From: Burkholderia sp.
GTDB taxonomy: Bacteria; Pseudomonadota; Gammaproteobacteria; Burkholderiales; Burkholderiaceae
Direction: 5' to 3'
Length of the DNA: 53,053 bases
Assembly: GCA_030151225.1 (NCBI GenBank)
Contig: JASLEG010000006.1
Span: 1 to 53,053 of the forward strand
This document shows, piece after piece, positions 34,133 to 42,644 of the stretch (positions are counted from its first letter, which is position 1; each line of letters starts with the position of its first letter). The notes beneath the pieces are model-generated. The model did not search any database, was not told the DNA's origin, and saw only the letters and a program-made list of their open reading frames with translations. The position numbers and the translations under genes were made by a program.

Positions 34133-34926
34133 GGTGTGCCTGATTGAAGGATTCGGAGATGGTGGTCGCGCGCGGCGGCCAGCGCACGGCGTGCGATGCC
34201 GCGGTCGTCGCCCACCACCACGAGCCGCGCGCCGGCGCGGGCGGTGGCCGCGATCGCCTCGTCGTCGCGTGGCAGCGGCACCGCGAACTTGCCGTGCGCG
34301 CGGGCGGCCGATTCGATGCGCTCGAGGCCCCGGCGCACGGCGGGGTCGCGCGTGCGCCACGGCATGCCCAGATCCTGCGAAAGGTCGGCCGCGCCACCGA
34401 ACAGGGCGTCGACGCCCTCCTCGGCCGCGATCTCGTCGGCCGCGTCGAGCCCCGCGCGATCCTCGATCATCGCCACCAGCAAGGTGTCCTGATCGTCGCG
34501 CGCCATCGCCTCGGCCAGGTCGTCGCGGCCGAAGCCGCTGGCCGCGGTGGCATTCAGGCCGCGCTCGCCCAGCGGCGCATGGCGCGCGGCACGCACGGCG
34601 CAGCGCGCCGCCGCGGCACTGCGCACACGCGGCACCACGATGCCCTGCGCGCCCTGGTCGAGCACCGGCGCGATGGTCGACGCCGCGGCCACCCGGACCA
34701 GCGCGGCGAGCCCCGAGGCGCGGGCGGCCAGCAACATCGCGCCGAGCGTCGCGCCCTCGATCAGCGTGTGTTCGAGGTCGATGATCGCGAAATCGTAGCC
34801 GGCTGCCGCGATCAGCTCGATCATCAATGGCGCGGGCGTCGAACAGAACACGCCCAGCCGCGGGCGGCCGGCCGGATCCCGCAGCGCCGCCTTCAGCGAG
34901 CCGGTGGTGCGCGCGCCGGCCGTCAT
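34129..34926 (-). CDS. sbnG: SbnG-like citrate synthase (HpcH/HpaI aldolase fold)
   Basis: TIM-barrel enzyme of 265 residues in the HpcH/HpaI aldolase family, where SbnG makes citrate from oxaloacetate and acetyl-CoA for siderophore assembly. Seen: RLGVFCSTPAPLMIELIAAA, YDFAIIDLEHTLIEG, the phosphate/oxyanion region GIVVPRVRSAA, the metal-binding glutamate in LLVAMIEDRAG, and the second metal-site segment VDALFGGAADLSQDLG. It is a dedicated citrate synthase that separates siderophore citrate from the TCA cycle. The ATG at 34926 overlaps the SbnF stop by four bases. Confidence 0.9.
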   Translation of the reverse strand: MTAGARTTGSLKAALRDPAGRPRLGVFCSTPAPLMIELIAAAGYDFAIIDLEHTLIEGATLGAMLLAARASGLAALVRVAAASTIAPVLDQGAQGIVVPRVRSAAAARCAVRAARHAPLGERGLNATAASGFGRDDLAEAMARDDQDTLLVAMIEDRAGLDAADEIAAEEGVDALFGGAADLSQDLGMPWRTRDPAVRRGLERIESAARAHGKFAVPLPRDDEAIAATARAGARLVVVGDDRGIARRALAAARDHHLRILQSGTP

Positions 34927-36692
34927 ACCCGCACCGCCAGTGCGAGCGGGTTCGGCGCGGCCCGCGTGCGAAGCCGGATCTCGGGCAGGAAGCGGCGGCT
35001 CGCCAGTTCCTCGATCTGCAGCGTCGGGGCGAAGCAGTCGAACAGCGCGAAGCGCGACTCGAGCGCCGGATGCATGGCCTGGTGGTCGTGGATCACGGCG
35101 GCGGCCAGCGCCCAGAACCCGGCCTCGTCGAAGCCGAGATGCCGGGAGAACGCCCACGCGATCTCGGCGAGGTTGACGAACAAAAGCGCGTCGCAGCAGA
35201 AATCGCGCAACTCCTCGGCGTCGTCGGTCTCGATGAACGAATTCGGGTTCACCGCGGCGTGCTCGGCGGGCGGCGCCGTCAGTGCCGGCGGCGGCCCGGA
35301 CAGCCACTGCCGCGAGAAGCGCACGCCGTCGTGGAAGTCCTTGAGCGCGACGCGCTCGGGCAGGCCGTCGGCCAGGATCAGCACCATGTTCTGCGCGTGC
35401 GATTCCAGCGCCGTGCCGTGCAGCCAGAGCAGATGCAGCACCGGGAGCCAGGCTCGCTCGATCAGGCGGCGCACCCAATGCCGCGCGCCGTGGCGCGCCA
35501 CCATGTCGGCCACCAGCAGGCGGCCATCGTCGTCGAGCTGCGGCAGCGCGGTCATCGGCAGCGCGTGCTGCCCGTCGCGCAGATGGGCGTGGATGCTGTC
35601 GCGCCAGATGCAGGCCAGCGCGCCGTACTGCCCGGCCGCCGGCGTCTGCGGCTGGTAGCCGACACCGGCGATCTCCTTCAGGATCACCGGCCGCGCGAGC
35701 GGCGCCGGCCAGGCGGTAGCCGACACCAGCGCGTCGAGCCAGTCGCTGATCGGCGCGGCGTTGCAGACCGTGTGCGGTGCGAGCACGCGCGAGGTGGAGG
35801 TGTTGACGAGGCTCATCGCGAGCTTGATCGACGGGGCTTCGCGACGCCCGAGATTGGCGAGCGTGCGGATCGATTGCTGCGGCCGGTAGCGATCCTGCAT
35901 CGTCCCGATCGGGATCAGGTCACGTCGCGCGCATGCCGGATGACAGACCGTCTCCCCCACCGCTTCCCATTGCCAAGGATGCACGGGCAGGGGCAGGAAG
36001 TCGTCCGCGGCCTCGCCGAGTTCGGCCAGCCGAACCGCGAATGCGGCCTGCTCGGCCGCGCTCAGCAGCGTGCGAAGATCGCGATTCGGCACCGCAGCGC
36101 CGCTGGCCCAGTGCGCCGTCGTGCGTCGCACCGCCAGCAGCAGCGGCGCGACCCCGGGCGAGCATTCGGGCGCGTAGCGGCGATTGTCCTCGAGCGTGAA
36201 GCCGAGCCGCGACTTGTAGGCCGGGTGATACGGATGCGCGCCGGTCAGGCCGGCCTCCACCTCGTCGTAATCGCCATCGCGCAACGGTCGGCCTTGCCGG
36301 GCAAGGCGCGTCTGCGCATCCTTCACGTGGGTGGCCAGCAGCTCGGCCGCGAAGCGCGCGAGCGACGCCGGCTCGGCCCCCAGCTGCCCGCCCAGCTCGG
36401 CGATCACGCGGGCCACGTCGGTCACGACGGCATCCTCGGCACCGCAGCGCCGATGCACGGGCGAGACGATCCGCAGGCGCCCGAACGCGGCACCGCGCAC
36501 CACGCGGCAGTGATAGACGACCGGCTCGCCACCCGGTGCCGTCGCGACCACGTCGAGATGATCGCCCTCGCGACGCGCGAGCGGCAGACGGTCCTCGAAC
36601 ACGAGCGCTTCGAACAACTGACGAATCACGCGCAGGGCGGCCTCCCGATAGGCGGCGCTGTCGATCAGCGTGTCGAATTCGGTGCGGTTCAT
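34923..36692 (-). CDS. sbnF: SbnF-like NIS siderophore synthetase (IucA/IucC family)
   Basis: NRPS-independent siderophore synthetase of 589 residues, normal for the family. ATP/citrate-binding motifs are LPVHPWQWEAVG, SIKLAMSLVNTSTSRVLAPH with TVCNA, and the C-terminal catalytic ESHAQNMVL and LKDFHDG. In the staphyloferrin B route SbnF condenses citryl-diaminoethane with a second L-2,3-diaminopropionate. This type C-like sequence is distinct from the SbnC and SbnE paralogues in the same operon. The ATG at 36692 overlaps the SbnE stop; the end overlaps SbnG. Confidence 0.92.
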   Translation of the reverse strand: MNRTEFDTLIDSAAYREAALRVIRQLFEALVFEDRLPLARREGDHLDVVATAPGGEPVVYHCRVVRGAAFGRLRIVSPVHRRCGAEDAVVTDVARVIAELGGQLGAEPASLARFAAELLATHVKDAQTRLARQGRPLRDGDYDEVEAGLTGAHPYHPAYKSRLGFTLEDNRRYAPECSPGVAPLLLAVRRTTAHWASGAAVPNRDLRTLLSAAEQAAFAVRLAELGEAADDFLPLPVHPWQWEAVGETVCHPACARRDLIPIGTMQDRYRPQQSIRTLANLGRREAPSIKLAMSLVNTSTSRVLAPHTVCNAAPISDWLDALVSATAWPAPLARPVILKEIAGVGYQPQTPAAGQYGALACIWRDSIHAHLRDGQHALPMTALPQLDDDGRLLVADMVARHGARHWVRRLIERAWLPVLHLLWLHGTALESHAQNMVLILADGLPERVALKDFHDGVRFSRQWLSGPPPALTAPPAEHAAVNPNSFIETDDAEELRDFCCDALLFVNLAEIAWAFSRHLGFDEAGFWALAAAVIHDHQAMHPALESRFALFDCFAPTLQIEELASRRFLPEIRLRTRAAPNPLALAVRV

Positions 36693-38530
36693 GCGATCCC
36701 CTCCATGCCGAACAGCGGATTCGGGATCTCGACCCAGGCCGGCAACTCGCCGTGGCGCCCGAAGCAGCTCGACATGTTCGCCTTGGCGGGCAGCGTGGGG
36801 CGTTGCCGCAGCTCGTCCAGCAGCGCGAGCAGGCGCGGCTCGCCGGTGCGGGCCCAGCTCACGGCCGTCAGGTGCCACAGCGCGGTCTCGTCGCCGTAGC
36901 CGGCGCGCGCGACGCTGGCGATCAGATGCCCCACATGGTTGACGAGCACGTAGTAGAGGAAGCGCTTCCAGGCGGTCGCGTCGTCGTAGAGCGCGGGGCT
37001 GTCGGCCGCGATCTGCCCGGGCAGGCGGCAGCGCGTGCGGCTGATGCTGGCCCCTTCCATGTCGCGCGCATAGCCGCGCGCGGGCCAGCCGCCGCGAAAC
37101 GCCACCATCGTGTTCTGCAGGTGCGCTTCCAGGCTCACGCCCTCGTCGGCGAACAGGCGCAGCATCGGCAGCAGGCTGACGTCGAGATAGGCCTGCCACC
37201 AGTCGGCCAGTCGCGCGCGGGTCGGCGCCTCTCCCAGGGCCTCGCGCAGCAGCGACCGAAGCACGGTGCCGCCGTCGGGGCGCTCCTCCACGACCGTCGC
37301 CAGCACGCGCGCCTCGTCGCCGAGATCCTCGCGCATCGGCTCGCGATGGATGACCAGGCTGCTGGCACGCAATGCCTCGTCGTCCGTCGCAAACGACACG
37401 CAGGCGCTGTCGAGCAGGATCTCGAAGCCCGGGGATTGCCGGTAGCCGCGCGGCAGGCAGGCCAGATACCGGCTCGCGTCGAGTGCCCGGGCCGCCTGCT
37501 CGGGCGGATTGTTGCGCACGAAATTGGTGATCCGCACGTCGATCGGCAACTTGAGGAAACGCCGCTGCACCGGCAGCCAGACCGTTCGCACCGACGAGGT
37601 CGGCCACGCCAGTTCGCCCATCGGCCCGAGCGAGACCAGGTCGCCCGATGCGAGCCATGCCTTCACCTCGGCGCGCGCGAGCAGCCAGCCGGCCTGCCAG
37701 GGATGACACGGCAGCAGCCGGTACTCGCTGTCGCCGAGCAGCTCGGCGGCGGCCTGCATCGCCTCGGGATCGATCGGCGGCCAGGCGCCGTCGATCGAGT
37801 CGGCGCGAAAGCGGGCGCTGGAGACCGCGAAGTAATGCAGGCGAAACGCCGTGCCGCGCTCGGGCGCATAGGCGGCCACGTCGTCCTCGTCGAAGCCGCT
37901 CGACGATTTGGAGGTGACGTGGAACGCGTGGCCGAAGCGCAGCGACTGCTCGGCCTCGATGAAGGGCGTGGTGCGCACGCTGCCGTCCGGCGCCGCGTGG
38001 CGCGCCGCCTCGCGATGAAAGTCGCTCACGCGCCGGATGCTGTCGCGCATCAGCGCGGCAAACCGGGTCGGCCAGTCGTCGTCCGCGGCACCGGCACGAT
38101 AAGCCAGCGCCCGCGCGATCGTGTCGACGAAGCGATCGACGCCCTCGAACGCTCGCGCACCGTGCCGCGGCGACCAGACAATCGCGTGAGGCGCGAGCCG
38201 GTGGAAGCCGATCCGCGAGTAATGGTCGAGCGCCACGAACACGGCGCTGCCGTCGTGCTCGAAGCGGATCGCGGCCATCTCGTGGCCGGCCGCGTGCCAG
38301 CTTCGCGCCACGGCACGCACGCTGTCGTCGGGCCATTGCGCGGGCCCCGTTCGCGGATCGACGTGCTCCATCTCGCGGCACCAGGTATTGAAATACTGTT
38401 CGAGCAGACGGCGCTCCAGCGGGTCCAGCCGCTGGAGCGCGACCGAAGGCTCCGACGCGATGTGCCGGCTTCGCGCGTCGAGCACGGCGGATGCGCCCGA
38501 TGCCGAAAACGGCAGGGAAAGGGATGACAT
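36689..38530 (-). CDS. sbnE: SbnE-like NIS siderophore synthetase (IucA/IucC family)
   Basis: Siderophore synthetase of 613 residues. Motifs: RLLPCHPWQAGWLL, RFLKLPIDVRITNFVRNNPP, a PLLRLF-type core VSLLPMLRLFADEG, and the catalytic EAHLQNTMVAF. SbnE starts assembly by joining citrate to one L-2,3-diaminopropionate. RITNFVRNN followed by RYLACLPRG is typical of the type A, free-citrate-using group, in agreement with a first step. The start at ATG 38530 lies five bases after the SbnD stop; the frame is open far upstream but only as shadow of the MFS gene. Confidence 0.92.
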   Translation of the reverse strand: MSSLSLPFSASGASAVLDARSRHIASEPSVALQRLDPLERRLLEQYFNTWCREMEHVDPRTGPAQWPDDSVRAVARSWHAAGHEMAAIRFEHDGSAVFVALDHYSRIGFHRLAPHAIVWSPRHGARAFEGVDRFVDTIARALAYRAGAADDDWPTRFAALMRDSIRRVSDFHREAARHAAPDGSVRTTPFIEAEQSLRFGHAFHVTSKSSSGFDEDDVAAYAPERGTAFRLHYFAVSSARFRADSIDGAWPPIDPEAMQAAAELLGDSEYRLLPCHPWQAGWLLARAEVKAWLASGDLVSLGPMGELAWPTSSVRTVWLPVQRRFLKLPIDVRITNFVRNNPPEQAARALDASRYLACLPRGYRQSPGFEILLDSACVSFATDDEALRASSLVIHREPMREDLGDEARVLATVVEERPDGGTVLRSLLREALGEAPTRARLADWWQAYLDVSLLPMLRLFADEGVSLEAHLQNTMVAFRGGWPARGYARDMEGASISRTRCRLPGQIAADSPALYDDATAWKRFLYYVLVNHVGHLIASVARAGYGDETALWHLTAVSWARTGEPRLLALLDELRQRPTLPAKANMSSCFGRHGELPAWVEIPNPLFGMEGIA

Positions 38531-38535
38531 GGCGA

Positions 38536-39777
38536 TTACCTCGGTTCGGTCACGCAGGGAAAGGAAAACGTGGCGGCACGGTGCGCCACTGCGGCCGCGC
38601 CGACGAACATCGCGGCGGTCAGCCACAGCGTGGCGGCCGGTTGCAGCACGGGCAGCGCGGCCAGCACGGCGAAGGGGCCGAGCAACTGCCCGAGCACCAT
38701 CGCACTGCGGGCCGTGACGGTCACACGGCCTTGCCACGCATCCGGCGCGGCGCGGCTGCAGACCAGCAACATCGATTGCGCGAGCGCCGCGTACGCGGCG
38801 CCCTGCATCAGGCGCAGCAGCGCGAGCTGCCAGAGCGAGCCGGCGAACGGCATCGCCGCGAGCGACAGCGCGCAGAGCAAGGCGGCGGCCACGAAGTGGC
38901 GCGCGGGGTCGCCACGATCGTTGCGCGCGCCCCAGAACGGGCCCGCCGCCAGCGTCGCGCACCAGCCGAGCGCGTGCAGCAGACCGACCTTGCTGGCCAG
39001 CTCGCCCTGCCCGACGAAGCGCGCGTCGACGAACAGCGCGAAGACGTTGACGAGCGCGAACGCACCGGCCTGCGCGAGGCTGCCGGCCAGCACCCAGCGA
39101 CGGAAGGCGGGATCGGCGAACAAGGCGCGCGCGGCGCGGGGCGCGACGGCCGCATCGCATCGTTCTTCGCCGCGCTCCCCGCCCCGTTCCCCGCTCGCCG
39201 CGCGCGGCGGTTCGCTCAGGCTCCCGGCCAGCGCGAGCGTGGCGACGCCCGTGCCGAGCGCGACCGCCAGCAGCAGCGGGCGCACCGACCAGACGTCCTG
39301 CAGCACGCCGCCGAGCGTCGGCCCGAGCAGCGCGCCGGCCGCCACGGCCGATTCCTGCCAGCCGAGCGCGCGGCCGCGCGTGGCGGCATCGCTCACGCGC
39401 GCCAGGTAGGCCGTCACGATCACGCTGACGGTACTCGCGCCCTGCACCACGCGCCCCGCCACGAAGATCGCCGGATGCCGCGCCAGCGCCATCGTCAGCA
39501 GGCTGGCCACGAACAGGCCGAGCGCCAGCAGCAGCGCGCGGCGATAGCCGTGACGTTCGCACCAGGCGGCCGCGAACGGCGCGCAGGCCAGCGCGCCCAC
39601 GCCCGGCGCCGCCAGCGCGATGCTGGTCCAGCGGGTCAGGTCGGCCAGCGTGGCACCGGGCGCGAGCAGGCCGCGCACGAAGAACGGCATGATCGGCACC
39701 AGCACCATCAGCCCCAGCGTGATGACGCCCTGGCAGACCACCAGCGTGAGGACGGTCGAACCCGCGCGCGCCCTCAT
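38536..39777 (-). CDS. sbnD: SbnD-like MFS exporter for the siderophore
   Basis: Major-facilitator protein of 413 residues with about twelve hydrophobic segments: STVLTLVVCQGVITLGLMVL at the start, a GRVVQGASTVSVIVTAYLAR motif in the first half, GRALGWQESAVAAGALLGPT (motif C-like, antiporter) and a charged central loop EPPRAASGERGGERGEERCD. By position and family it corresponds to SbnD, the presumed staphyloferrin B efflux pump. The ATG at 39777 overlaps the SbnC stop by four bases. It is the only obvious transporter in the locus besides the TonB receptor. Confidence 0.9.
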   Translation of the reverse strand: MRARAGSTVLTLVVCQGVITLGLMVLVPIMPFFVRGLLAPGATLADLTRWTSIALAAPGVGALACAPFAAAWCERHGYRRALLLALGLFVASLLTMALARHPAIFVAGRVVQGASTVSVIVTAYLARVSDAATRGRALGWQESAVAAGALLGPTLGGVLQDVWSVRPLLLAVALGTGVATLALAGSLSEPPRAASGERGGERGEERCDAAVAPRAARALFADPAFRRWVLAGSLAQAGAFALVNVFALFVDARFVGQGELASKVGLLHALGWCATLAAGPFWGARNDRGDPARHFVAAALLCALSLAAMPFAGSLWQLALLRLMQGAAYAALAQSMLLVCSRAAPDAWQGRVTVTARSAMVLGQLLGPFAVLAALPVLQPAATLWLTAAMFVGAAAVAHRAATFSFPCVTEPR

Positions 39778-41624
39778 GCGAGCCGCCTCGCGTCGAGACC
39801 GGCCATGCGCAGCGGGTTGGCGATGCGGCCGAGCCCGCTCGGCATGCCGGTGCCGACCGCGGCGCGCGCGGCCAGCGGCTCGAGCAGTTGCTTGAACGGC
39901 CAGTGCTTGCGCTCGAACAGCGCGGCCTCGACCTGCCGGCGCAGCGCGCTCGAGGCCTCGTCGGCGAACACGCGCGCCACGGCCTCGCGCAGCGCGACGC
40001 CGATGCGCCGCCAGGCGCCCGCTTCGTGGTCCGCCGCCTCCGCGTCGGGCGCATCGGCCAGGGCGGCGGCGATCGCGTACAGGTTCACGCCGACCGCCAG
40101 CGTCTGGAAATAGGCGAGCAGGCGATCGGGCGTATCGAGAACCAGCGTGTTCGGCGTGCCGCGATCGATCGCGTAGCACGGCGGCGGGAGCCCCACCTCG
40201 GCCATCCGCGACGGGCAGATCCGCAGCGTGTCGTGATCGCGCAGCACGACGGCGGCGACCGTCGCCGTGTCCGGCGCGGCGTGCACGATGCGCAGCACCA
40301 CGTTCTGGCCGTGCAGTTCCGGCATCACGCCGTGGCGCAGGCAGCGCAGGCCGAGCTCGACCAGACACCGCACCACCTGCCCGAAGCGCTCGCGCCGTCG
40401 GGCCGGCGTGGCATGGCCCGCCCCGCCGCAGAGCGCGTCGAAGGCCGGCAGCCGTCCGTCCGAGGTCGTCACGCTCAGGGCCGCCATCGGCAGCAGCCAG
40501 CCCTCGCCGGCCGGATAGCGCCGCAGCAGGCAGGCCAGCCGGCCGCGCTCGGCGATCAGGCTCGCCTCGTCGGGCATGGCGTCGACCTCGCTCAGTGCCC
40601 ACCACGCGCGCTCGTCGCACGGTTCCAGATGCGCGCCGAGCCACGGATCGCGCTCGCGCAGCGCCTGCAGGCAGGCCTGCGCCCGCGCGCCGTTGTGCAG
40701 GTAGCGCGGCGGCAGCACGCGCTCCGCGCCGAGCGCCTGCACGCCGAGCGACAGCTTCAGATGCAGCAGCGGCGCCCGCGCGGTGGCCAGCGAACGCAGC
40801 GACGCGGTGGGCGCGCCGGCGCCGGGGCCCTCGCCGAGATCGACGCAGCCGTCGAGCAGCGCCGCATGGTCCCGACGCAGATGCGCGTACTGCCACGGAT
40901 GCACGGGCAGCCAGCAGGCCCGTGGCGATGCGCCGGCCAGCTGCGCGCGGCGCGCCAGCTCGGCCAGCTCGGCGGGGTCGAGCAGCGCCCGCGCGCACGG
41001 CTGATCGCCGTCGGCGACGGCACCCGCGCGCAGCCGCGACACCGGCACGGCGAGCCAGCGCCAGGCGATCGGCCGCCCGCTTTCCACGTCGAAGTCCGCG
41101 CCAGGCAACCCGGGCCACAGCTTGGCGCGCGCCAGCGGGTGGAACGGCCGATCGCGCAGGCAGCACAGCGCATCCCAGGGCAACAGCGCGTGCGGCGCGG
41201 CGCGCAAGCGCGCCAGCAGCGCCGATTCGGCCGCGAGGCTGCGCTCGATCTGCCCGCGTGCCGCACGCAGCAGCGCGTCCAGCGCGGGCGCACGCGCCGG
41301 CCACCAGGTCGCGCCCTGCAGCGCATCGAGGGTCTGCACGACATCCAGCGGCGTGGCCGAAGCCGCGTCGCCCTCGATCGCCACGGCCGCGTCACGCGCG
41401 AGCCGCAGCGCTCGCCAGCCCTCGACGCGTCGCCCCCGCCAGGCCAGCACGCGCGTCGCGTCGAGCGGCACGACCAGCGCGTCGCCGCGCCACGCGGCGC
41501 GCTCGCGAAAGCCGAAGGCATCCTCGAGCCACAGCGCATCGAACAGGTCCTGCGCGAGCCGGTGCTCGCCCAGCCGCCCGAGCTCGTGGATCCGGGCGCG
41601 CTCGTCGTTCACGATCGCGCCCAT
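39774..41624 (-). CDS. sbnC: SbnC-like NIS siderophore synthetase (IucA/IucC family)
   Basis: Siderophore synthetase of 616 residues. Motifs: ACWLPVHPWQYAHLRRDH, LLHLKLSLGVQALGAERVLP with PRYLHNG, the catalytic ELHGQNVVLRIV and VVLRDHDTLRICPSRM. In the pathway SbnC performs the last condensation, adding 2-oxoglutarate (made by SbnB) to give staphyloferrin B; type B enzymes of this sort use 2-oxoglutarate. LHLKLSLGV instead of a TNFVRNN-type motif supports a different specificity from SbnE. The ATG at 41624 shares a base with the SbnB stop (TAATG). Confidence 0.92.
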   Translation of the reverse strand: MGAIVNDERARIHELGRLGEHRLAQDLFDALWLEDAFGFRERAAWRGDALVVPLDATRVLAWRGRRVEGWRALRLARDAAVAIEGDAASATPLDVVQTLDALQGATWWPARAPALDALLRAARGQIERSLAAESALLARLRAAPHALLPWDALCCLRDRPFHPLARAKLWPGLPGADFDVESGRPIAWRWLAVPVSRLRAGAVADGDQPCARALLDPAELAELARRAQLAGASPRACWLPVHPWQYAHLRRDHAALLDGCVDLGEGPGAGAPTASLRSLATARAPLLHLKLSLGVQALGAERVLPPRYLHNGARAQACLQALRERDPWLGAHLEPCDERAWWALSEVDAMPDEASLIAERGRLACLLRRYPAGEGWLLPMAALSVTTSDGRLPAFDALCGGAGHATPARRRERFGQVVRCLVELGLRCLRHGVMPELHGQNVVLRIVHAAPDTATVAAVVLRDHDTLRICPSRMAEVGLPPPCYAIDRGTPNTLVLDTPDRLLAYFQTLAVGVNLYAIAAALADAPDAEAADHEAGAWRRIGVALREAVARVFADEASSALRRQVEAALFERKHWPFKQLLEPLAARAAVGTGMPSGLGRIANPLRMAGLDARRLA

Positions 41625-42643
41625 TACAGCGCGAGCCGCGTGCCGACGCCGCGCTGCTGCGCCAGTCGATGGAAATGCCGCGCGCACACCAGGTCGTCGA
41701 GCGCCATGCCCATCGGATTGAGCAGGATGATCTCGTCGTCGTGCTCGCGGCCGGGCCGCTCGCCGATCACGATCTCGCCCAGCTCGGCATGCAGGCGCTC
41801 GCGGCTGAAGCGCCCCTCCAGCACGAGCTGGTTGATGATCTTCTTCTCGCGATTCGACTGCTCCCAGTCGTCCACCACGACCTTCTCGACACGCTCGTAG
41901 ACATCCTTGTGCACGTCCATGATCGACACGTTGCAGACGAACGCGCCACGCCGCAGCCAGGCGAATTCGAGGTAAGGCGCATCGGCCACGGTGCAGGTCA
42001 CCACCACCTCGCCGCGGCGCACGGCCGCCTCGGCGCTCGGCATCTCCTCGCAGGCGATGTGTGGAAACCGTTCGCCGAGCCAGCGCGAGAACTGCCGCAT
42101 CGCCTCGGCGGACAGATCGAACACGCGCACCACGCGGATCGAGTCGAACTGCTCGGCGAGCGTCAGGACCTGCATCCGCGCGATCGGCCCGCAGCCGATG
42201 CACACCACTTCGGCGAAGCCCGGCCGAGCCAGGTGGCGCACGGCCACGGCGCTGATCGCCGCGGTGCGCATGCCGCTGATCAGGCCGCCCTCGAGCACGG
42301 CCACCGGGTAGTTCGTCTCCGCGTCGTTCAGCACGATCACCGCGCTGGCGCGCTCGAGGCCGTGGCGCGCCGGATTGTGCTGGCGGCTGCCGATCCACTT
42401 GAGGCCGGCGACCGGATCGTCGCCGCCCACGTAGCACGGCATCGCGATGATGCGGTCGGCGATGTGATCGGCACCGGGCCAGCGCAGGTACGGCTTGAGC
42501 GGCTGCACGAAGTCACGCCGTGCATGCAGCGCGAGGCCCTGCGAGATCGCCTCGACGTAGGGTTGCGAATGCTCGCCGCCCAGCGCGACGAGGTCCTGAC
42601 GGCCCAGATAGAGCAGGCCGGTTTCGGTGCGGGAATCGTTCAT
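41624..42643 (-). CDS. sbnB: SbnB-like N-(1-amino-1-carboxyethyl)-glutamate dehydrogenase
   Basis: Protein of 339 residues in the ornithine cyclodeaminase/mu-crystallin family. Seen: LYLGRQDLVALGGEHSQPYV at the N terminus, the substrate segment RDFVQPLKPYLRW, the Rossmann motif VVCIGCGPIARMQVL, VVVTCTVADAPYLEF and INQLVLEGRFSRERLH. SbnB oxidises N-(1-amino-1-carboxyl-2-ethyl)-glutamate with NAD to release L-2,3-diaminopropionate and 2-oxoglutarate, both building blocks of staphyloferrin B. It starts at ATG 42643, one base past the SbnA stop, and overlaps SbnC by one base. Confidence 0.92.
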   Translation of the reverse strand: MNDSRTETGLLYLGRQDLVALGGEHSQPYVEAISQGLALHARRDFVQPLKPYLRWPGADHIADRIIAMPCYVGGDDPVAGLKWIGSRQHNPARHGLERASAVIVLNDAETNYPVAVLEGGLISGMRTAAISAVAVRHLARPGFAEVVCIGCGPIARMQVLTLAEQFDSIRVVRVFDLSAEAMRQFSRWLGERFPHIACEEMPSAEAAVRRGEVVVTCTVADAPYLEFAWLRRGAFVCNVSIMDVHKDVYERVEKVVVDDWEQSNREKKIINQLVLEGRFSRERLHAELGEIVIGERPGREHDDEIILLNPMGMALDDLVCARHFHRLAQQRGVGTRLAL

Positions 42644-42644
42644 G

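Noticed and set aside
34923..41304. Very long minus-strand frames (over 900 codons) spanning two sbn genes, suggestive of fused synthetases
   Set aside because: The extra N-terminal parts are out-of-frame translations of the preceding gene; true starts are at the ATGA/TAATG overlaps and give family-normal lengths.
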